Below, in pieces: positions 58,672 to 64,000 of a stretch of DNA of 64,000 bases. Both the position numbers and the translations under genes were made by a program. Source of the DNA: Annona cherimola (Eukaryota; Streptophyta; Magnoliopsida; Magnoliales; Annonaceae); the NCBI GenBank assembly GCA_030490835.1, contig CM059972.1, positions 10,818,264-10,882,263 on the forward strand. Reading direction: 5' to 3'. A model generated the notes under the pieces. It was given only the letters and a program-made list of their open reading frames with translations, was not told the origin of the DNA and did no database searches. Position 1 is the first letter of the stretch, and every line of letters begins with the position of its first letter.

Positions 58672-58975
58672 GGGTGTATTTAGGAAGCGATAACACTTTT
58701 TTTGAGGGTTGGAGCTTGGAAGTGATAACACTTTTGAATAAAAAAAATTTTGTGTAAAAATTGTTGAAATGTAAGAAAATGATATAATATGATAAAGGTA
58801 ACGACGAGGAATAAAAAATTAAAGTTAAAATAGATAAATTAGTTGCATGAATAGTTATGTAGAAATGGTTGAAAAGTAGAGTAGGTTGTAAGGAAGATAT
58901 GGATAAATAATTAAAAAATTGGACAATTGTAAATGGTGAAGTTTTAGACTAAAAAGTTTTGAAAAAAAAAATTAT
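58672..58975 (+). mobile_element. Tourist-like MITE, family B, diverged
   Basis: Starts GAGGGTGTATTTAGGAAGC. There is a duplicated start ('gaagcgataacacttttttt' and 'gaagtgataacacttttgaa'), then the family signature. The right end merges into the next MITE. Confidence 0.6.
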
Positions 58976-58984
58976 TTTGGGGAT

Positions 58985-59270
58985 GTTTCGCAATGTGTTT
59001 TTTGGTGGGATTGTAGGATGGAGTGGAAATTAGAAAATGAAATATTTTAAAATTTGTGTGATTGATATGAAATAATAGAGGTAAAGTCGGAATAAATAGG
59101 ATTATTGGATGATAGTTATAAGGAAAAATAATTAAAATGTAGGGATAAAATTGAAAAAATAAAGTTATTAAATGAATAAATAATTAGTGGGGAAATTGAG
59201 AGGATGGGACGTTTCCGACCTCTCCCCACCCTGCCCCACTTCCATAATTTACCAAATGTCCCCTTAAAAA
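58985..59270 (+). mobile_element. MITE with GGGGAYGTTT-like ends
   Basis: About 285 bp between GGGGATGTTTCGCAATG and CCAAATGTCCCC. The interior is AT-rich with 'gaaataatagaggtaaagtc'. A different MITE family from B, though similar in layout. No clear target duplication. Confidence 0.45.
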
Positions 59271-59483
59271 AAAACACACGATGAAATTAAATCTAAATTG
59301 TATTTTACGATGCAGTTCTTTAAATGAACAAAATCAATAACAGTAAACTAATGAAACCAAAAAATAATTTGCAAAAATCTTTTCCAGATTACAGTGCCCC
59401 CGAAGTTTTCTATTTTTGAAAATCCCAATCCACAGTTACGCTTCATTAATTAACTATATTACAGGATCTACAGTATTTTATAA

Positions 59484-60200
59484 CGATGAATAATTCTGTT
59501 AGCCTTGACTAAGTAAATACTCTACTTAGCTCACATAAAAAAACTTATTTACGACAATTATTTTTTTTGATGAAAAGGAAATACCATATCCATATTCCCT
59601 TTCAATATGGAAGGGATTAGGGATAGAGTAATCCAAGCAATTCATTGCCAAAAAATTATCTGTACAAAGCTTCCCAACAATAGCTTGAGGGGGATCACCC
59701 CACCACAATTGGTGAACCTCAGAAGATTTCGAAACCAGCTCAGCTAAGGAATGAGCGACTTCATTTCCTTGCCTTAAGACATGATGGACCGAAAAGGATG
59801 TACTACCCCTAAGTATGGACCTAATTTCAGAAATAATCAGGCCCATCGGAGAGGTGATGGGTTCAATATTTGACAAAAAGTTGCACAGGATGAGAGAGTC
59901 GGTTTCAAATTGGGCGTTGCAAATGTTAAGCTGGATTTGATATTTTACCATTTTTCAATACTTGTATATTTTTTTTTGATATTTTTAAATATCTATGTGT
60001 ATATATGTATTTAAAATACCTCTATTTTTAAAAATCTAAAAGAATATATACACTTATCTAAAAATAGTAAAATTTAGTTTATATGTTAAATATACTTAGA
60101 TAAACAAGTGTATGAAAAAATAAAAAAAGTTGTTGTAAATGAATTTTTTGATGTAGGCTAAGATGATATTCGCTTAACCCAGACTAGCAGGATTACTCCC
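59484..60200. mobile_element. Pack-MULE, family A, carrying an RNase H fragment
   Basis: 717 bp with family A ends: left GATGAATAATTCTGTTAG (from 59485) and, on the other strand at the right, GGGAGTAATCCTGCTAG. Perfect 9-bp target duplication ATTTTATAA (59475-59483 and 60201-60209). The left arm is normal to about 59569. Then about 372 bp of foreign sequence (about 59570-59941) replaces part of the left arm. The element resumes with TTTTACCATTTTTC and a full right arm. About 330 bp longer than its unloaded relatives. Confidence 0.88.
59526..59951 (-). pseudogene. Captured RNase H-like domain fragment
   Basis: An uninterrupted 141-codon minus-strand frame, its ends contributed by the transposon arms. 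The middle matches the C-terminal half of the plant RNase H-like domain found in LINE-type and 'putative ribonuclease H' proteins: FETDSLILCNFLSN, GLIISEIRSIL, SVHHVLRQGNEVAHSLAEL, then WWGDPPQAIVGKL. The first catalytic residues of RNase H are missing, so activity is not expected. No promoter or start signal of its own. The frame has stayed open, by chance, youth or constraint. Confidence 0.7.
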
Positions 60201-60209
60201 ATTTTATAA

Positions 60210-60640
60210 TTACTAAAAGAAAATCATTTTGTTTTTTCAATTAAGAATGGCGATAGCTATTGACCAATAGCCACAATGAATGAATATTACACTAAATACT
60301 TCCATAAATTGGAGCCTAACTGCAAAATTGAAAGCTTGAAGGGGGCATATGCAAAAACCCTACTGGATAGGAATGAACTCGTTTACTGAATCAATTGGGC
60401 TGCTTGCACATTCCCGCCTACCCCACAGAAATAATTAATAAAAAAGACTTGAATATTTTGTCTTCTCCTGCTATTATAATAGTCAAATGTCCTACAGAAA
60501 TAGTTATAATAGAAAAAACGTGCAGGAATATAACTTGCTTGTACACGTATGTATATTCTGATCGGTCACATGAGCATTAATGATGTACCGGGACGCTTTT
60601 ACAAAACCTTTCTTCTAGATATTTTTTAACTTTTAAATAT
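60210..60640. other. Intergenic, no gene seen
   Basis: No recognised coding sequence or repeat. Confidence 0.45.
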
Positions 60641-61205
60641 TTAGTATTATTTATATTATTATGGGAACTTTTTCCTTTATTTAGTATTACTGTATAATAG
60701 AAAATTCATTCCATTTATTATATTGAGCATCATTTATACTGTCATGTAAACTCTTTTCTTTATCTATTGCATAATGGAAAATTTATTCTATTTATTATAT
60801 TTAACATCATTTATATTATTATAGAAACTCTTTCATTTGTCTAATATACAGTGCGATATTTACAAATGTGTAAAATCAAAATAATAAAATAATTTAACCC
60901 TAAATATTAAATTTTAAGTAGTATTTTCAACATCTAAACCATCTAAATATCAGTCATATATGGATAAATAATTTTTAAAATATTACTATATTCTAATATA
61001 TATATGAATGCATCTAACTATTTTTACTGATTTATAGATAAATGTATCTATTTTTAAGCAAATACAACGAATGCACGTATTGAATTTGGATGAAACTTTA
61101 TCTCTTAATTAAATAAATGATGTTAAATATATAAATGAATTTGTGCATCAACCATCGACATCTCGGAAATGGAAAAGGTTTCGTGGAATCGCTTTTGTAA
61201 ACCCG
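60640..61205. mobile_element. Foldback element, family G, with repeated arm segment
   Basis: The left arm contains three near-copies of a roughly 60-70-bp unit ('tttatattattatgggaact', 'tttatactgtcatgtaaact', 'tttatattattatagaaact'). The right arm has 'ttaaataaatgatgttaaat'. The G core 'ataataaaataatttaaccc' lies between. Ends uncertain. Confidence 0.5.
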
Positions 61206-61717
61206 GTTTAAGTATTCCCCATTACGTGTTAGCCATATATCCATCAAGACCATCACTGGTCAATTTTTCGTGTCATGCGCACGGCGAAAATAATTTTCTC
61301 GGGGACGATTTCTTTTAGACGATGATATACGCGTTTGAACTATAACGTCAATCTTCCAATATTGATATGATTTAAGACTTCCTGCAAGCAATTGAAGATT
61401 CTATGCTTATCTTTAGTTTTTTTTAATCTTAAAAAGTATTTTAATCTCAATCATTTATTATATTCAACATATCTTATATTTTTATGATGTTATAAAAATA
61501 ATTATAATTACAAACTTAATCTTGTAAAGAATAACATCCTTTGAAGGTAAATACATAATTATTAAAAATTTAAAAAATACTTAGAACAGATATTGTAAAG
61601 CCTTGCTTTTATGTAAGTGGATTAAGTGAAAGTGGCTCCATGTAGCCTCATCTATATTCCTAGAGTGGTGATTGATGTGAAATACACTTCATCATTTTCA
61701 TTTAATTTTTCTTGTTA

Positions 61718-61932
61718 GAGTGTGGTTGAATACGTCTAAAACTTATTAAAACATTATCCTACTTCTTAATCATTTTTACACAACTACCCATATAACTAAC
61801 TTATTTATTTTAATTTTATTTTTTTTACTTCTCATCATTATTCTTATCGTATCACATCATTTTCTTCTATTTTAAAAACTTTTACCTTAAAATTTTTTAT
61901 TTCAAAAGCTTTATTACTTCACAAACACATCC
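61718..61932 (-). mobile_element. Tourist-like MITE, family B, internally deleted
   Basis: 215 bp between GAGTGTGGTTGAAT and CACAAACACATCC with a TTA target duplication (61715-61717, 61933-61935). Shorter than the usual 265-290 bp; part of one arm is missing. Confidence 0.75.
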
Positions 61933-61959
61933 TTAATCAGGAGATTTAAGTTTTATTTA

Positions 61960-62320
61960 AATTAAAAAGCACATAAGCCACATTCGCTATAAAATATATT
62001 TCTGTATCGATTATGAAAAAATTCTTAAATTTATTTATATATGCATTAGAATATAATAATACTTTATTAAATTATTTACTGACATAATAATGATATTCTA
62101 GATAATTTAGATATTGAAATTACAACTTTAAATTTGATATTTAATTTAAAATTATTTTTCATGTTGATTTTACACATTTTTAGATGAGACATATAATAAT
62201 GATAATAGCCGAATGATGGAGTTTTCATGACAATAAATAATAGATGAAGTAGATTTTTTTATAAATGATCAACATGAGAAAAATAGATAAAGTTACGTAA
62301 AAGTATAGTTTTCATAGCTG
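61960..62320. mobile_element. Foldback element fragment, family G
   Basis: Contains 'gcattagaatataataatac', 'ttgatatttaatttaaaatt' and 'ttgattttacacatttttag' in the G order. Ends worn. Confidence 0.45.
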
Positions 62321-62794
62321 AAAGATGTATACAATTTTGCAACGTTAGAACTTAGAAGCATAAATAAATACATATGGATAAACTTGATAATGGTTTATAT
62401 TATAAAAAGTATTTTAAAGTTAAAAAATTAATAGTAAATATATAGCGTACATACTTAAGTATGGAATCATTATTAATTATTAATTTATGAATACGATGGA
62501 TAATCACTGTCTAGCTCCAAGTTGCAGAGATATAAACAGGGCCGATTGATATCATGCATGCTCGCCAATTACAATGTATTGCCAGCGAGACCTGGCTGTA
62601 TACATGAATTCTTCGAATCGATAGATGGCCACAAATTCCAAGCAGAAGAGATAAGACATTAGTAGGTTTGCCAATGGAATTGGCCTATGGGCAGATGCGG
62701 CATTAATCCAGTAGCTGGGATCAGATGGCAAATACATGAATAAGGGTCTCGTTGGTGCCCTTACAAAATTTCGTTAAAAACCGTAATACACTTA
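62321..62794. other. Intergenic, no gene seen
   Basis: A 61-codon minus-strand open frame at 62552-62737 has no recognisable similarity. Confidence 0.4.
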
Positions 62795-63086
62795 GGGTGT
62801 GTTTAGTTGGATATAAAAGATGTTGATCAAAATTTTTCAATTTAAAACTTTTCACTTTCCATAACTATCCTATTCCTTAATTATTTTTTTACATTTTCTT
62901 ATATAAACAACCCTACTTTTTAATCATTTCCACACCACTACTCATATAACTAACTTATCTATTTTAACTTTATTCTTTTTACACTTCATCGTTATCCCTA
63001 TCATATTATATCATTTTCTATCAACTTAACAACTTTTAACCTGAAAACTTTTCATTAAAAAGTTTTATCTGCAACCAAACACACTC
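62795..63086 (-). mobile_element. Tourist-like MITE, family B
   Basis: 292 bp, TIRs GGGTGTGTTTAGTTG and CCAAACACACTC, perfect TTA target duplication (62792-62794 and 63087-63089). Confidence 0.88.
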
Positions 63087-63116
63087 TTAAATGACCCAAA
63101 CTACATTGCTAAAGAT

Positions 63117-63578
63117 GAGTTTTTTGCATTTTAAATTCTTTAACTTTGAATATTTGCATTTTAATTCTAAAATTTGGCTGTTTGCATTTTAAACCCTAAT
63201 CTATAACGATGTTAAAAACTAATGTTATTATACGCGAAAGGATGTAAATTATTTTTTTAAAAAGAAAACTCTTTACATTTTAAATTTGACTATTAGGTTT
63301 TCTCCATTTTCTTTTGGAGGATTCAACAATATCTTTATTTCTAATACAAATTTAGATTTTTTTTTTTTAAAAAAATTGAAGAGTATTTATGTTATTTTGT
63401 ACAGATTAATGTTAGTTTTTAATGTCGTTATGGGTTAGGGTTTAATATACAAAAGAATTAAAATTTTCAAGCTTAAAATGCAACAATGAAACTTCAAAAT
63501 TTAAAATGCGAACAACCAAACTTTAATATTTAAAATACAAACACACAAGTTTAGAGAATTTAAAATGCAAAAAACCTC
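63117..63578. mobile_element. Foldback element, family I
   Basis: 462 bp. The left end reads GAGTTTTTTGCATTTTAAAT and the right end on the other strand GAGGTTTTTTGCATTTTAAA. Each arm repeats a TTTGCATTTTAAA-like unit about three times. A 'ggttagggttta' lies in the right arm opposite 'taaaccctaatc' in the left. No target duplication found. Confidence 0.65.
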
Positions 63579-64000
63579 AAACCTCCTTGATTGAGATAAA
63601 TCAGTCCCGTTCAACGTCCAATGTGTTTACTTTCTCTTCTCTTCTTCTTCTTCTTTTTTTTTTTTTTTTTTTTTTTATATATATAAGAGTTTACTTTCTC
63701 TTCTTTGATTAAAATAAAAATGTAAAATTGCATGTATTTAAAGTATGAAAATTATTTTGAAGGATTTACTTAAATGTCATAACGTGTATAAATTTCATAT
63801 ATGTGCTACCGCTATCAAAATATTGTTAATCTGTAATACTTATAAATGTGATTTTTACACTTCAATCTCAGCCCTAGAGGTCTTATATATCCGTTTTTAC
63901 GCTACCAAAATTTGTGGGTAGAATAGAATTTTTACTGGTGCGTGGGCTACCCTTCTAATACAAAAACACTATTGTAATGTACATGATTTCAATGATACCA
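63579..64000. other. Window end, no gene seen
   Basis: A CTT/T-rich low-complexity tract at 63632-63676, then AT-rich sequence. A short repeat 'gtttactttctcttct' occurs twice, at 63626 and 63690, on either side of the tract. Confidence 0.45.

Overview
This is plant nuclear DNA, almost certainly from a flowering plant. The window is AT-rich, holds long-intron housekeeping genes with plant-type splice sites, carries a plant-specific TBL/DUF231 gene, and is packed with plant-type MITEs. The species cannot be fixed from the sequence. A woody dicot or a magnoliid is a guess, not a result.

Four host genes were rebuilt by joining exons in frame. (1) The mitochondrial ATP synthase OSCP (subunit O) gene is on the minus strand at 2804-10851: six exons, 247 aa, with a 4.36-kb last intron. 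(2) A small gene of unknown function is on the minus strand at 20168-20794: two exons, 115 aa, with a GTGVFIP motif. (3) The cytosolic chaperonin CCT subunit theta (CCT8) gene is on the plus strand at 29883-37470: thirteen exons, 544 aa. (4) A trichome-birefringence-like (DUF231) polysaccharide O-acetyltransferase gene is on the minus strand at 43552-49502: four exons, 487 aa. The genes are functionally unrelated and there are no operons.

Most of the rest is transposon sequence. There is an RTE-type LINE fragment ending in a GAT microsatellite (13.7-15.0 kb), a decayed L1-type LINE on the minus strand (23.5-25.9 kb), a non-autonomous hAT element that keeps only the 5' part of a gene (11.3-12.9 kb), many Tourist-like MITEs (family B, TIR near GGGTGTGTTTGG, TSD TTA/TAA), tRNA-derived SINE-like pieces, and a large set of foldback elements of about 360-720 bp with long inverted arms.

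The foldback set is the most interesting content. Several families (called A, C, E, F, G and H here) show 9-bp target duplications, as expected for Mutator-like (MULE) elements. A, C and E share one internal core, while F and G share another. Within each group the outer ends differ, and most of these ends contain their own short hairpin. At least two copies look like Pack-MULEs. A C-type element at 13003-13521 carries a 189-bp copy of the promoter/leader region of the OSCP gene that lies 2 kb away. An A-type element at 59484-60200, with a perfect 9-bp TSD, carries an RNase H-domain fragment with a 141-codon open frame. The stretch 38.07-42.76 kb downstream of CCT8 is a nest of at least eight such elements, some inside others.

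CCT8 also has a 39-bp tandem duplication across the end of exon 7 and its splice donor. This creates a second, in-frame donor.
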